The notes beneath the pieces were generated by a model. It had not been told where the DNA came from. It did not search any database and was given only the letters and a program-made list of their open reading frames with translations. Made by a program: the position numbers and the translations under genes. 64,000 bases of DNA from Mucilaginibacter_A sp050954285. GTDB lineage: Bacteria > Bacteroidota > Bacteroidia > Sphingobacteriales > Sphingobacteriaceae. Of the stretch, positions 25,361 to 35,252 are shown one piece after another (position 1 is the stretch's first letter; the number at the start of each line of letters is the position of its first letter). The DNA lies in NCBI GenBank assembly GCA_050954285.1, contig JBPBPL010000009.1, forward strand, positions 1-64,000, given 5' to 3'.

Positions 25361-26839
25361 CTATAATTCCTTGCGCAATCTGGCCACCGGAATATTTAAT
25401 TGTTCGCGGTATTTGGCAACCGTTCTGCGTGCAATATTGTAGCCGGCATCTTTTAAAATTTCGGTCAGTTTTTCATCCGCCAGCGGGTGCAGCTTATCTT
25501 CTCCTGCAATATTTTCTTCCAGAATTTTCTTTACTTCCTTGTTAGAAACTTCTTCGCCACTTTCGGTTTGGATAGCTTCGGAAAAGAAAGATTTAAGTAG
25601 AAAAGTGCCATGCTCGGTTTGTACATATTTTGAATTTGCCACGCGGGAAACTGTAGATATATCCATCCCAATTTTATCCGCAATATCTTTCAGAATCATC
25701 GGACGCAGGTTTTTTTCATTTCCTGTCAAAAAGAAATCGTACTGATAGTGCATGATTGAATTCATGGTTTTCAGCAGCGTTTGCTGGCGTTGTTTAATCG
25801 CATCGATAAACCATTTGGCCGAATCCAGCTTTTGCTTCACAAACTGCACGGCTTCTTTTAATTTTCTGTCTTTTTGAGCTGATTTATCATAATGCTGAAA
25901 CATATCCTGGTAGGAGCGGCTCACACGCAATTCAGGTGCATTTTTAGAGTTTAAAGTCAGGATTAGTACGCCATCATTATTGCGGATATGAAAATCCGGA
26001 ATCACCTGCATCTGCTTGGTATTCACCTCGTTAGAATCGCCTGGTTTTGGGTTGAGCTTCAGGATTTCGGCCACAATATCCTTTAATTCATCATCATGCA
26101 GGTTCAAAGATTTTTCGAGCTTGTCATAATGCTTCCGGGTAAATTCATCCAGGTAATGTTCCACCACCTGTATTGCTTTTTTTATCACCGGAATTTGCGT
26201 GTCTTTCCGCCGCAATTGGATCAGCAAACATTCCTGCAAATCGCGTGCACCCACGCCAGCTGGGTCAAAATGCTGGATCACTTTCAGCATATCTTCCACT
26301 TCTTCATCTTCGGCCATCACGTTTTGTGAAAAGGCGAGATCATCCGTGATCGACATAATCGGGCGACGCAGATAACCATCATCATCCAAACTGCCTATAA
26401 TCTGCTGACAAATACGAAAATCTTTGTCTGATAAAGGAAGCAAATCCAACTGGTTCTGTAGGTTTTCAAAAAACGAACTTTGTATGGCAATCGGCATTTC
26501 TTTGCGCTCTTCCTCGTCGTCTCCATTCTGGTCATAGCGGCTGCCGTAATCGTTTAAATTATCATCCTGCAGGTACTCATCAATGTTAAATTCGTCAGAT
26601 TCCTCACTGCTTTTTTCTTCTTTGTTGAAATTATCATCGTCCGGATCACGGTCGGGATATTCCTCCACCGGATCATTCATATTCGTTAAACTCAAATCCT
26701 CCAAAGCCGGATTTTCCTCCAGTTCTTCCTTAATGCGGGCATCCAGAGAAACGGTTGGCACCTGCAGCAATTTGATGAATTGAATTTGCTGCGGCGATAG
26801 CTTTTGAAGTAGTTTTTGTTGTAGATTTTGTCTTAACAT
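25361..26839 (-). CDS. rpoN: RNA polymerase sigma-54 factor
   Basis: From the ATG at 26839 the protein is 492 residues and starts MLRQNLQQKLLQKLSPQQIQFIKLL, the activator-interacting region I. An acidic linker follows (around DDDNFNKEEKSSEESDEFN). The core-binding and DNA-binding regions end in the RpoN box ARRTVAKYREQL. It directs transcription from -24/-12 promoters with an AAA+ activator; none is encoded nearby. The frame is open for ten more codons upstream (26869), but those residues are not part of the family. Confidence 0.95.
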   Translation of the reverse strand: MLRQNLQQKLLQKLSPQQIQFIKLLQVPTVSLDARIKEELEENPALEDLSLTNMNDPVEEYPDRDPDDDNFNKEEKSSEESDEFNIDEYLQDDNLNDYGSRYDQNGDDEEERKEMPIAIQSSFFENLQNQLDLLPLSDKDFRICQQIIGSLDDDGYLRRPIMSITDDLAFSQNVMAEDEEVEDMLKVIQHFDPAGVGARDLQECLLIQLRRKDTQIPVIKKAIQVVEHYLDEFTRKHYDKLEKSLNLHDDELKDIVAEILKLNPKPGDSNEVNTKQMQVIPDFHIRNNDGVLILTLNSKNAPELRVSRSYQDMFQHYDKSAQKDRKLKEAVQFVKQKLDSAKWFIDAIKQRQQTLLKTMNSIMHYQYDFFLTGNEKNLRPMILKDIADKIGMDISTVSRVANSKYVQTEHGTFLLKSFFSEAIQTESGEEVSNKEVKKILEENIAGEDKLHPLADEKLTEILKDAGYNIARRTVAKYREQLNIPVARLRKEL

Positions 26840-26978
26840 ATGGCGGCCCAAAAATACACTAAAATACAAGATCGCTCAATCCAGATTAAATTTTTACAAA
26901 CCACGTAGCTGATTTTTATACGTTAATTTTCGTTTTCTGACGGAAATTTTATCTTTATCAAAACTTAAACTTGAAATT

Positions 26979-27380
26979 ATGGGATTTGTAAGCGAATTTA
27001 AAGATTTTGCCTTAAAAGGTAATGTAATTGACTTGGCGGTTGGTATTGTTATCGGTGCTGCATTTGGTAAAATTGTTAGCTCTCTGGTAGAGGACATTAT
27101 TACGCCGGCTATTTTATCGCCTGTATTAAATGCAGCGCATTTGAAGGATTTGAGCCAGCTGGTTTTGCCTGGTACAGCAATTAAATATGGTAATTTCTTT
27201 TCGCAGGTAATCGGTTTCATCATAATTGCCTTGGTGTTGTTTACAATCATCAAAGCCATCAATAAAATGAAAAAGAAAGAACCGGTTATTGCAGCTGCTC
27301 CAGTGGTAGTGGTAGCTTCTAAAGAAGAAGTGTTGCTGGGCGAAATCCGTGATTTGTTGGCCAAAAAAAATAGCCTGTAA
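26979..27380 (+). CDS. mscL: large-conductance mechanosensitive channel MscL
   Basis: 133 residues with the canonical N-terminus MGFVSEFKDFALKGNVIDLAVGIVIGAAFGKIV (first membrane helix and gate), the periplasmic loop, the second helix (SQVIGFIIIALVLFTIIKAI) and the cytoplasmic helix ending LLGEIRDLLAKK. It is an inner-membrane safety valve opened by turgor. Monocistronic by position. The stop codon TAA lies inside a variant of the dispersed repeat (27377-27390). Confidence 0.97.
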   Translation: MGFVSEFKDFALKGNVIDLAVGIVIGAAFGKIVSSLVEDIITPAILSPVLNAAHLKDLSQLVLPGTAIKYGNFFSQVIGFIIIALVLFTIIKAINKMKKKEPVIAAAPVVVVASKEEVLLGEIRDLLAKKNSL

Positions 27381-27390
27381 AAACAGTACT
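27377..27390 (+). repeat. dispersed repeat variant containing the mscL stop
   Basis: TGTAAAAACAGTAC (one mismatch at the last base) includes the stop TAA at 27378-27380. Confidence 0.55.
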
Positions 27391-27599
27391 CCTTAAATTA
27401 CAGATGTTAAAGAATCAATTTTAACATTTAAGATTGAAAGATAACATGCCGGAACTATATCGGGTTGGTATATTATGCCTCAGAACGGATGTAAGTAATT
27501 TAAATATCTGAGTATTTGTTTTGCCTGAAAATATCTGTGCAAAAGCCAAACTGTTTGTATCTTTTGATACTTTACAATTCACAATTAAATAACAAGCTA

Positions 27600-27842
27600 A
27601 TGGAAAATATGAATGATGATGCTATTATGGCGCATATCAAAACACTTACAGAACGGCAAGAACAGCTTTACGGTAAAGAGAACCTGACTGATGATGAAGT
27701 GAAAGAATTACACAAAATAAAGCCTGAACAAGATCAGTACTGGGATTTGTTGCGCCAGCGCCGTGCGCTTCGCGATGCAGGAGAAAATCCTAATAATGCT
27801 TCCATGAGATCAGAAAAAACCATTGAAAACTACGAAGAGTAG
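27600..27842 (+). CDS. DUF2630-family small protein
   Basis: From the ATG at 27600 the protein is 80 residues, highly charged and helical: MAHIKTLTERQEQLYG, LTDDEVKELHKIKPEQDQYWDLLRQRRALRDAGENP. This pattern is the DUF2630 family, of unknown function. The open frame begins upstream at 27516, but that stretch lacks family similarity and includes AT-rich leader-like sequence. No partner gene is evident. Confidence 0.82.
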   Translation: MENMNDDAIMAHIKTLTERQEQLYGKENLTDDEVKELHKIKPEQDQYWDLLRQRRALRDAGENPNNASMRSEKTIENYEE

Positions 27843-27936
27843 TTAAATTTCTGTTTCAACTTATTGGCATACAATTCCGGAAAAGTATTTTAACATCGGA
27901 GTTGTATGCTTTTTTTATCACATAAATTTTCCTTTT

Positions 27937-29892
27937 TTATCTCACAATCAAAACCCAGCCAGCCTTTAAAATTTTATTATCATTGGAGATTTTATAAAAA
28001 TAGGTTCCTATTGGCAATGGCTGCCCGTTAAAAGTTCCATCCCAGGGGTTATTATTGCTGATGGTTCTGAATATCTCTTTTCCATAACGGTTATACACTT
28101 CAATAATGCTGGCCGGAAAAGCTTCTAAAGCGATAATGTTCCAGGTGTCGTTCACACCGTCAGCATTCGGAGAAAAAGTATTGGGCACATTCAACTCCTG
28201 ATAAACCTGAACATGCACAGAATCTACCGTTTCGCCACAACCTAAAGCAGAAACGGCATGAAGCGTATAAGTAATGTTTTGATCAGGCGTAACTAAAGGG
28301 TTTAACGTGTTGGCATCGGTTAGATAAGTAGCAGGCGACCAGTAATAAGTATAATGATCACCTTTTATACTTCCGTTTAAGCGGATTGCTTTTTTAACAG
28401 ATACTTTTTTATCCGGTCCGGCATCGGCCACAGGCTGATTTGCAATATTTACAGTAACAGAATCTGTATAAACACAGCCATATAAATTGGTGATTTTTAC
28501 GTGGTAAACAGTGCTTGCCAAAGGATAAGCAACCGGATTAGCAATTGTAGTATCTGATAAGCCGCTTGCCGGATACCAACTGTAAGCAACGCCTCCGCTG
28601 GCATTTAAAACAGTGCTATTTCCCTTACAAATGGTTGTATCGGCACCGGCATCAAAACTGGTTGCTGGGTTCAGGGTAGCATTTACAGAATCCGTAGCGG
28701 TACATCCTTCTGCTGAGGTAATTGTAACGCGGTAAAAACCTGCCTGCGCTGAAGTAATATTTTTTATGGTTGGGTTTTGTAGGGTAGAAGTGAAACCTGC
28801 AGGGCCAGTCCATTGATAAGATGTTGCGTTTGCAACTGCTAAACTTAATGTTGAACCGATACACAAAGGCGAATTGCTGGAAACGGCCGGTACAGGTTTG
28901 GCATTTACCCGAACACTGCTGGTATCAGAAAATACCTGGCAGCAGGCTAAACTTTTATTATCCTCTTGCACCGAATATAATCGGTATTGGTAAAACCCAG
29001 GCAACGCAGATTTGAAATTTATCTGGATTGAAGTTGTAGTATCACCGGTTATATCTTTCCAGCCTGATCCATCATTTGCATTCACCTGCCATTGATAAGA
29101 CGGATTTTGATGCCCCGCCATAATCGTTGCGCCCAATTGATAATTAACCTCATCTCCTTGGCACAAAGTAAGTTTTTGTGCTGAATTTTGCCCGATAAAA
29201 AAAGTATTCAAATTAGGCTGACAAGGGCGAACGGTGATATCATCCAATGCTAAATCATTGCCATCACCACCTGGAGCATTATTGATAATTTTAATTACAA
29301 TATCCGTTTGCTTAACCGGAGTAGTAAAGTACAAGCTGAAATTTCGCCATTCTGGTGTATTTCCCGACGTTACATCTCCCGAATTGAATGATTTCAAAAC
29401 AGTACCTGAGCTTGTTTCTACAGAAAAAGTCAGGTTAACATCAATGCCTTTCAGTAAATCTTTGTTAAGCAGATTAAGCACCCAGGAAGAAAGCTGAAAT
29501 GTAGTATTGGGACAGAGGCCACTAATTTGTTTGATGTAAAGCCGATCTCCCGGAACATCGCAATTAATTAACATCATATAGCCATTTGCATTTCCCGTAT
29601 GATCTGTAGTGGAAAACCACTGGCTGTAATACCCGTTTGAATTGTTGGCGATGGTATATTCCCTGTTTAAAATAGCATCAGTAGAAGTATATAAATAATC
29701 AGTTTCTATAACAGGCAGCGAATTACCTCTGCCTGGGCCTGCGCCAAAATCCTCATTAAATACCGGACTGCCTAAAACGCCGTTACAGGTTTGTGCTTCA
29801 CAACGCAAAATAAACAGTGGTAAAAACAGTATGATTGACAACACTATTGACTTTAAAGCCAACGTGTTCTTAAAATTTAATAAAAACTTCAT
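27937..29892 (-). CDS. secreted protein with Ig-like repeats and CHU_C type B sorting domain
   Basis: 651 residues with a signal peptide (ALKSIVLSIILFLPLFILRCEAQ). The N-terminal region (FNEDFGAGPGRGNSLP, then LDDITVRPC) resembles jelly-roll domains of Bacteroidota surface proteins. Ig-like/PKD-like repeats follow (NSPLCIGSTLSLAVANATSYQWTGP; DSVTVNI). The C-terminus (NVPNTFSPNADGVNDTWNI ... IGTYFYKISND) is the CHU_C type B T9SS sorting domain. It is a second T9SS cargo in the window; unlike the first, it has no PorP/SprF gene directly behind it. A repeat word (29819-29832) lies in the signal-peptide codons. Confidence 0.9.
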   Translation of the reverse strand: MKFLLNFKNTLALKSIVLSIILFLPLFILRCEAQTCNGVLGSPVFNEDFGAGPGRGNSLPVIETDYLYTSTDAILNREYTIANNSNGYYSQWFSTTDHTGNANGYMMLINCDVPGDRLYIKQISGLCPNTTFQLSSWVLNLLNKDLLKGIDVNLTFSVETSSGTVLKSFNSGDVTSGNTPEWRNFSLYFTTPVKQTDIVIKIINNAPGGDGNDLALDDITVRPCQPNLNTFFIGQNSAQKLTLCQGDEVNYQLGATIMAGHQNPSYQWQVNANDGSGWKDITGDTTTSIQINFKSALPGFYQYRLYSVQEDNKSLACCQVFSDTSSVRVNAKPVPAVSSNSPLCIGSTLSLAVANATSYQWTGPAGFTSTLQNPTIKNITSAQAGFYRVTITSAEGCTATDSVNATLNPATSFDAGADTTICKGNSTVLNASGGVAYSWYPASGLSDTTIANPVAYPLASTVYHVKITNLYGCVYTDSVTVNIANQPVADAGPDKKVSVKKAIRLNGSIKGDHYTYYWSPATYLTDANTLNPLVTPDQNITYTLHAVSALGCGETVDSVHVQVYQELNVPNTFSPNADGVNDTWNIIALEAFPASIIEVYNRYGKEIFRTISNNNPWDGTFNGQPLPIGTYFYKISNDNKILKAGWVLIVR

Positions 29893-30240
29893 TCACCCTT
29901 CACAAATTTTTTTTGCATAAGTTAAAAACTTATACAGGCAGGTTTACGAATTTGATTGATAATTGGTTTTACAATACTACATAATTGATTTAATTGTAAT
30001 CGTATTTATTTTGTTGAAGGAAAATATGTATAACCTTTTTTTATTAATAATTAGATTTTTTGTTCAGAATTGGAAACCCTTTTTCAAGCTATAAAACGGC
30101 AGTTCTATTTTAGATTAAAGAATACTGTTTTTATCACCTAAAAAATAATATTAAAAAAACCGATTTTTAAATTAACTACTAATTGATATGCAGTAAACAA
30201 TGTTTTTAAACTGCTGTTAGTTAAAGCTAAACCAACCAGT
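29893..30240. other. AT-rich non-coding gap
   Basis: 348 bases between divergent genes with long A/T runs and no supported ORF. It holds one strong copy of the dispersed repeat (30122-30135); the rest has no structure I can name. Confidence 0.5.
30122..30135 (-). repeat. dispersed repeat, AC variant, with extended flank
   Basis: ATACTGTTTTTATC followed by ACCTAAAAAATAATAT, the same spacer-like flank seen in the 44-bp elements. The position of the opposite arm reads TAAAAAAAC, so it looks like a decayed pair. Confidence 0.85.
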
Positions 30241-31530
30241 TTGCCTTATCAATTTCCGGTACTTAAACAAAGTGCGCCCTTGCGTTACTTTACTTTTTTT
30301 TATTTGTATGCAATGCAGGGCATACCAGCCGGATTTGCTTTAACCGCTATTGCCAATTTTTTGATTGGGAAAGGTGTAAGTGCCATTGCGATAGGCAGTT
30401 TTGATGCAATGATTGGTATCCCGTGGGTTTTCCAGTTTATTTGGGGTGCGTTAATTGATCGGTACCAATTCTCCCTGATGGGCCATCGCAAACATTGGAT
30501 CGTGTTTTCTCAACTATTGGCATTGTTGGTTACGCTGTGCCTGCTGTTAGTTAAAAATCCGGTTCAGGAACTCGGTTTGGTAACAGCTATCTTTTTTGTG
30601 CATAGTATTTTTGCTTCGATACAGGATGCCAGTGTTGATGCCACCGCTATTGCCATTGTGCCACTGCTTGAGCAGGGCCGCATCAATGCTTTTATGCGCT
30701 CAGGCTTGCTGCTTGGCGTGGCTGCCGGTGCTGCCGGATTTTCTACGTTGCTGCATCGGTTTGGATTTTTTTATGCCGCCGCCTGTCAGTCGTTGTTATT
30801 ACTTGTGTTCACAATACTCACTTACCTCACAAAAATTGATCGTTCAGATAGTTATGTTCCTTCCTTCAACCTAAAAGATCTTGGAAAGCCTGATTCTGCA
30901 AAAACAGAAAACCCAAGCTTAAAATGGCTTTTTAAAGAGTTGTACAAAGGAATTGTGCATAAAAACAGTATAAGAACTTTTGGGCTGATTGCGCTGGTTT
31001 ATCTTTGTTTGAGCATTTTTATCCGTTCTTATACTTTTCAGCTGATCCATTTTTTGCATTGGAACGATAATCAGCTTTCGGTTTTACAGGGAACCTGGGG
31101 AAGCATCATCACAATTCTGGTAACTTTAGGGGGAGGAATTATTGCAGATCGTATTGGCCCCGGCAAATTACAATTACTGGTTGTAATCTCGATTATTGCA
31201 TTTTTTCTGATTTTTAGCAGTTTAGGCTCTTACTGGATTCACAGAACGGTTAGTACAACCGGAATGATTGTATACAGTATGGCCGATCCGATATTTAGTG
31301 TTGCCGCAATGCCGGTATTAATGGCTTTATGTTTGGCAAAAGTGGAAGGCTCGCAATTTACCACCTATATGGCCATTGTAAATCTTTGCGATGTAATTGG
31401 TGCTTACGTTTCGGGTTGGGGCATGAGCGTAACCTCGGCACCGGTAATTGGTTTTATCTGCGGAATGGCAATGCTGATCGCTTTGATCCTGCAAAGAATA
31501 AAGTTTTCCAGACGTATTATTTCAACCTGA
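30241..31530 (+). CDS. MFS permease, AmpG/PAT-like
   Basis: 429 residues with about twelve membrane segments. The start LRYFTFFYLYAMQGIPAGFALTAIANFL followed by FDAMIGIPWVFQFIWGALIDRYQ matches the PAT/AmpG branch of the major facilitator superfamily, whose known members move muropeptides or acyl-CoA-like substrates. The substrate here is unknown. The frame opens with TTG at 30241 and no ATG precedes the first helix closely, so TTG is the best start. A repeat word (30958-30971) is in frame as HKNSI. A terminator follows. Confidence 0.85.
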   Translation: MPYQFPVLKQSAPLRYFTFFYLYAMQGIPAGFALTAIANFLIGKGVSAIAIGSFDAMIGIPWVFQFIWGALIDRYQFSLMGHRKHWIVFSQLLALLVTLCLLLVKNPVQELGLVTAIFFVHSIFASIQDASVDATAIAIVPLLEQGRINAFMRSGLLLGVAAGAAGFSTLLHRFGFFYAAACQSLLLLVFTILTYLTKIDRSDSYVPSFNLKDLGKPDSAKTENPSLKWLFKELYKGIVHKNSIRTFGLIALVYLCLSIFIRSYTFQLIHFLHWNDNQLSVLQGTWGSIITILVTLGGGIIADRIGPGKLQLLVVISIIAFFLIFSSLGSYWIHRTVSTTGMIVYSMADPIFSVAAMPVLMALCLAKVEGSQFTTYMAIVNLCDVIGAYVSGWGMSVTSAPVIGFICGMAMLIALILQRIKFSRRIIST

Positions 31531-31548
31531 ATCAAATTAGGCAGAAAT

Positions 31549-31584
31549 AAAAAATGGCGCAAACTTTCGTATGCGCCATTTTTA
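31549..31584. terminator. rho-independent terminator between the MFS and glutamine synthetase genes
   Basis: Inverted repeat AAATGGCGCA and TGCGCCATTT with a short loop and flanking A/T runs. It serves both convergent genes. A near-match to the dispersed repeat (GATAAAAGAAGCTC, 31589-31602) follows. Confidence 0.85.
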
Positions 31585-31607
31585 TATCGATAAAAGAAGC
31601 TCGCTAA

Positions 31608-32663
31608 TTAAGCCAGCTCTGATTCTACAAAAGCAGAAATTTGATTTGTAACAGCAGTTTCTGCCGATTTTACTGTTTTTACAATTCGTGCAGCCACTTT
31701 ATATGGATCTGCAGCTGAATTTGGACGGCGATCTTCCAGATAACCATTCCAGCCTTTTTCTACCGTAGCCAATGGGATACGAATGGAGGCGCCACGATCA
31801 GAAACACCATAACTAAAATCGTAAATGGAAGCTGTTTCGTGTTTGCCTGTTAAACGTTGCTCATTATCAGCACCATAAACTTCGATATGTTCTCTTACCA
31901 CCGGACGGAAAGCTTCACAGATTTTGTCGTAAATTGATTTATTGCCGGCTGTTCTCAAAGCAGTGTTAGAAAAGTTGGCATGCATTCCAGAACCGTTCCA
32001 ATCCAAGGTACCCAAAGGTTTGCAATGCCAGTTAATAGAAACACCGGATTTTTCGCCTAATCTTTCCAGTAAATATCTGGCAATCCAGATTTGATCTCCG
32101 GCTTCTTTGGCACCTTTCGCAAAAATTTGAAATTCCCATTGTCCGGCAGCAACCTCTGCATTAATGCCTTCTACGTTTAAACCTGCATCCAAACAAATAT
32201 CCAAATGCTCTTCTACTATGTCTCTGCCAAAGGAATTTTGGGCGCCTACGGAGCAATAGTATTGTCCTTGCGGTGCTGGGTAACCGTTCACCGGAAATCC
32301 TAAAGGTTTATTGGTTTCAGGATTCCACAAAAAGTATTCTTGTTCAAAACCAAACCAAAAATCGTTATCATCATCATCAATCAAAGCACGGCCGTTTGAC
32401 TGGTGAGGTTTTCCGTCTGAAGTTAAAACTTCGCACATTACCAAATATGCCTCGCGTCTTTCCGGATCTTTGCAGATGAAAACAGGTTTTAATAAACAAT
32501 CAGAAGAGCCGCCTGGTGCTTGTTGGGTTGAAGAACCATCGAAACTCCACATAGCGCAATCTTCTAATTTGCCGCTAAAATCTTTCTCAATTTTGGTTTT
32601 ACTGCGCAGGCTTTGAGTTGGTTTGTAACCATCCAGCCAGATGTATTCAAGTTTTGCTGCCAT
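31608..32663 (-). CDS. glutamine synthetase type II (GSII)
   Basis: 351 residues, the short eukaryotic-type GSII length. Clear motifs: KLEYIWLDGYKPTQ at the N-terminus, WSFDGSSTQQA, the catalytic FGFEQEYFLW with GQYYCSVG, EGINAEVAAGQWEFQ, and NWHCKPLGTLDWNGSGMHANFS. It makes glutamine from glutamate, ammonia and ATP in the cytoplasm. The ammonium transporter gene lies upstream on the same strand after a 285-base gap, so the two form a nitrogen-uptake locus. No PII gene is present beside them. Confidence 0.95.
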   Translation of the reverse strand: MAAKLEYIWLDGYKPTQSLRSKTKIEKDFSGKLEDCAMWSFDGSSTQQAPGGSSDCLLKPVFICKDPERREAYLVMCEVLTSDGKPHQSNGRALIDDDDNDFWFGFEQEYFLWNPETNKPLGFPVNGYPAPQGQYYCSVGAQNSFGRDIVEEHLDICLDAGLNVEGINAEVAAGQWEFQIFAKGAKEAGDQIWIARYLLERLGEKSGVSINWHCKPLGTLDWNGSGMHANFSNTALRTAGNKSIYDKICEAFRPVVREHIEVYGADNEQRLTGKHETASIYDFSYGVSDRGASIRIPLATVEKGWNGYLEDRRPNSAADPYKVAARIVKTVKSAETAVTNQISAFVESELA

Positions 32664-32702
32664 TGTTGGTTATTGTTATTGTTTGTTTGTATATTCTGCA
32701 AC

Positions 32703-32710
32703 CAAATTTA
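32703..32710 (-). promoter_or_regulatory. possible -7 promoter element for glutamine synthetase
   Basis: TAAATTTG on the minus strand matches TAnnTTTG, 40 bases before the start codon. No clear -33 TTG is present, so this is tentative. Confidence 0.3.
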
Positions 32711-32948
32711 CTCCCAAATAATAATATATTAAATTTATATCATGTAATTGAATCATTTTTAGGAAACTTATTTTCAAATACCTAATTTTTTGAGGAAATG
32801 ATCTTTTTTAACGCGTTTAAATCTTTTTTTTAGCAATTCCTTAATGTAAACTATTATCTATATCCTGTTCTATCTTTCATTAACAGTTTTTAATTTTTTA
32901 AGGAAGGACTATAATGAATTTCAGGCATTAAAAGAAGTAGGCTAAAAT

Positions 32949-34256
32949 TTAAAGTTCTTCGTCATGCTGGCTTTGATCCAAACCAACAATTTCATCATCT
33001 GCCGAAACCCGGAGCGGCGTGATTGCATTGGTGATGCGCAGTAAAATCATCGATCCGAAAAAAGCAAAAGCTGAAACACCAATTAAAGCCAGTATGTGAA
33101 CGAAAAATAAGTGCGTTTCGCCATAAAATAACCCGTTCCCAGTTGTGTTGGCACTGTTTACAGCCGTGTTCGCAAAAACTCCGGTAAGCAGCATGCCCAC
33201 CATTCCACCTACACCGTGGCATGGAAACACATCCAGGGTATCGTCGATATTTGATTTTGACCGCCAAATTACCACCAAATTACTCACTACAGCCGCTACA
33301 ACGCCGATAACCAGCGAATGCGGAACAGTAACATAACCGGCAGCAGGTGTAATAGCTACCAAACCTACAACTGCACCGATACAGGCACCCATGGCAGAAG
33401 GTTTTTTTCCGCGGAACATATCAAAAAATATCCATGACATAGCTGCAGCAGCAGAAGCAGTAGTGGTAGTTGCCAAAGCAGTTGCGGCCAGAGCATTGGC
33501 ACCGCCTGCCGAACCGGCATTGAAACCAAACCAGCCAAACCACAACAATCCTGTTCCTAAAATTACATATGTGATCCGTGCGGGCGCGTGTTCCTGTTGT
33601 TTGCGCTGTTTTAAATATAAAGCAGAAGCCAATGCAGCCCATCCGGCAGACATGTGAACCACAGTACCACCGGCAAAATCCAGCACGCCGGCTTTAAACA
33701 TTACACCATCCGGATGCCAGGTAGCATGTGCAAGCGGTGCATAAATAAAAATGATGAACAGGCACAAAAAAATCAGATAGGAATTGAAACGAATCCGTTC
33801 TGCAAAAGCACCGGTAATTAATGCCGGCGTAATCACGGCAAATTTAAGTTGGAACATCGCAAATAAAATCAGCGGAACAGTTGGCATCAGGCTCCATGTA
33901 CTGTTTCCAAGTGTGCCTTTCATCAAAAAGTAAGTTGCCGGATTGCCAATTACACCATGAAAATCATCGCCAAAAGCCAAGCTGAAACCAAATACAACCC
34001 AGATAATGGTAATCATGCCCATACAGGCCAAACTTTGAAGCATGGTAGAAATCATGTTTTTTTTGCGCACCATGCCGCCGTAAAAAAAAGCTAAACCAGG
34101 TGTCATCACCAAAACTAACGCGGTGGAAATCAGCAGCCAGGCAGTATCACCGGTATCAATTTTGGCATTTTTTATGGAAGTTACATTTACAGAACTAAAT
34201 ATAAGGGCGATCACCATTATAATTAGCAGTAGGATAAACGGTAATGTTTTTTTCAT
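32949..34256 (-). CDS. amt: ammonium transporter (Amt family)
   Basis: About 435 residues, with a cleavable or extra N-terminal hydrophobic segment (LPFILLLIIMVIALIFSS) before the usual eleven membrane helices. Family motifs: DTAWLLISTALVLVMTPGLAFFYGGMVRKKN, FAERIRFNSYL, DFAGGTVVHMSAGWAAL and HGVGGMVGMLLTGVFA. It conducts ammonium across the inner membrane. Position next to GSII fits ammonia assimilation. A near repeat (ATTAAAAGAAGTAG) lies just past its stop. Confidence 0.95.
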   Translation of the reverse strand: MKKTLPFILLLIIMVIALIFSSVNVTSIKNAKIDTGDTAWLLISTALVLVMTPGLAFFYGGMVRKKNMISTMLQSLACMGMITIIWVVFGFSLAFGDDFHGVIGNPATYFLMKGTLGNSTWSLMPTVPLILFAMFQLKFAVITPALITGAFAERIRFNSYLIFLCLFIIFIYAPLAHATWHPDGVMFKAGVLDFAGGTVVHMSAGWAALASALYLKQRKQQEHAPARITYVILGTGLLWFGWFGFNAGSAGGANALAATALATTTTASAAAAMSWIFFDMFRGKKPSAMGACIGAVVGLVAITPAAGYVTVPHSLVIGVVAAVVSNLVVIWRSKSNIDDTLDVFPCHGVGGMVGMLLTGVFANTAVNSANTTGNGLFYGETHLFFVHILALIGVSAFAFFGSMILLRITNAITPLRVSADDEIVGLDQSQHDEEL

Positions 34257-34262
34257 TATCAA

Positions 34263-34499
34263 TTAAAAATTATAAATTTTCTGCTGCAATCTATCATTAT
34301 TCAAACAGTTTTTTTAATTTTTATAGTAAAAAAAACAATTTTATAAAAATCACTTCTTAAAAAACGTTTTTTATTGTGATTATTATAATTTTAGGAGCTT
34401 TAAAGATGAATTTTTAGAAATATTAAAATATTGGTTTGAATTTCAGAATTTATATGACGTAATAGTATCACAAATTTTTGTGCTTATTGTTAAAACTTT
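34263..34499. other. AT-rich divergent promoter region
   Basis: 237 bases between the amt gene and the lipoprotein methyltransferase, rich in A/T runs. It must hold both promoters; no box could be assigned with confidence and no ORF is supported. Confidence 0.4.
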
Positions 34500-35234
34500 A
34501 TGTTCAAAAAAACACTGATAAAAAAAGCATTTGTTTTTCCATTATGGCTGATTGTTTTAACGGCTTGTTCTCAACCTAAAGCAGCGCAGCAAAATCAGGT
34601 TTACACGCATAAAATAGCTGATGCGGATGGTACCGGAAAAGTTTATTTCGGTCGGGAAATTGCCACCGTTATGGGTGCGGCAGGTGCAGATTGGCTGGAG
34701 CGAAATAACCGGAATCAGGAGGAAAATACAAAACTTGCCATTAGCAGGATTCCATTAAAAAATAATTCGGTGGTGGCAGATATTGGAGCCGGAACCGGTT
34801 ATTATACCTTCCGGATTGCCAAAAAAATACCACTTGGAAAAGTGTTTGCGGTGGATGTGCAGGATGAATTTATCACCTATCTCAACCAAAAGAAAAAAGA
34901 ATTAAGCCGGCAAAATGTGCAGGTAATAAAAGGTACGGAAACCGCCGTTAATTTGCCGGAAAATACGGTTGATTTGGCTTTTATGGTTGATGTTTACCAC
35001 GAGTTACTTTATCCGCATGAAGTTTTACAATCTTTGCGGAAAGCTTTAAAGCCTGGTGGAAAGTTGCTTTTGCTGGAATATCGGGCAGAAGATCCGGCAA
35101 TAGAAATTAAAGAATTGCATAAAATGTCTGTTGTTCAGGTAAATAAAGAATTGGAGGCAAATGGTTTTAAATTAGTTGACCGGAAAGAGTTTCTGCCGAT
35201 CCAGCATTTCCTGCTTTACCAGAAAGTAGATTAA
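34500..35234 (+). CDS. class I SAM-dependent methyltransferase with lipoprotein signal
   Basis: 244 residues. Residues 1-25 form a lipoprotein-type leader (KAFVFPLWLIVLTACSQPK, Cys after LTA). The rest is a class I methyltransferase fold: motif I VADIGAGTGYYTFRIAKK, acidic post-I region KVFAVDVQ, and DLAFMVDVYHELLYPHEVLQSLRKALKPGGKLLLLEYR. A SAM enzyme outside the cytoplasm is puzzling because SAM is not known to be abundant there; similar predicted exported methyltransferases do occur in Bacteroidota. Substrate unknown. Followed by an inverted pair of the dispersed repeat. Confidence 0.85.
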   Translation: MFKKTLIKKAFVFPLWLIVLTACSQPKAAQQNQVYTHKIADADGTGKVYFGREIATVMGAAGADWLERNNRNQEENTKLAISRIPLKNNSVVADIGAGTGYYTFRIAKKIPLGKVFAVDVQDEFITYLNQKKKELSRQNVQVIKGTETAVNLPENTVDLAFMVDVYHELLYPHEVLQSLRKALKPGGKLLLLEYRAEDPAIEIKELHKMSVVQVNKELEANGFKLVDRKEFLPIQHFLLYQKVD

Positions 35235-35252
35235 TCAACATAAAAATTATCC

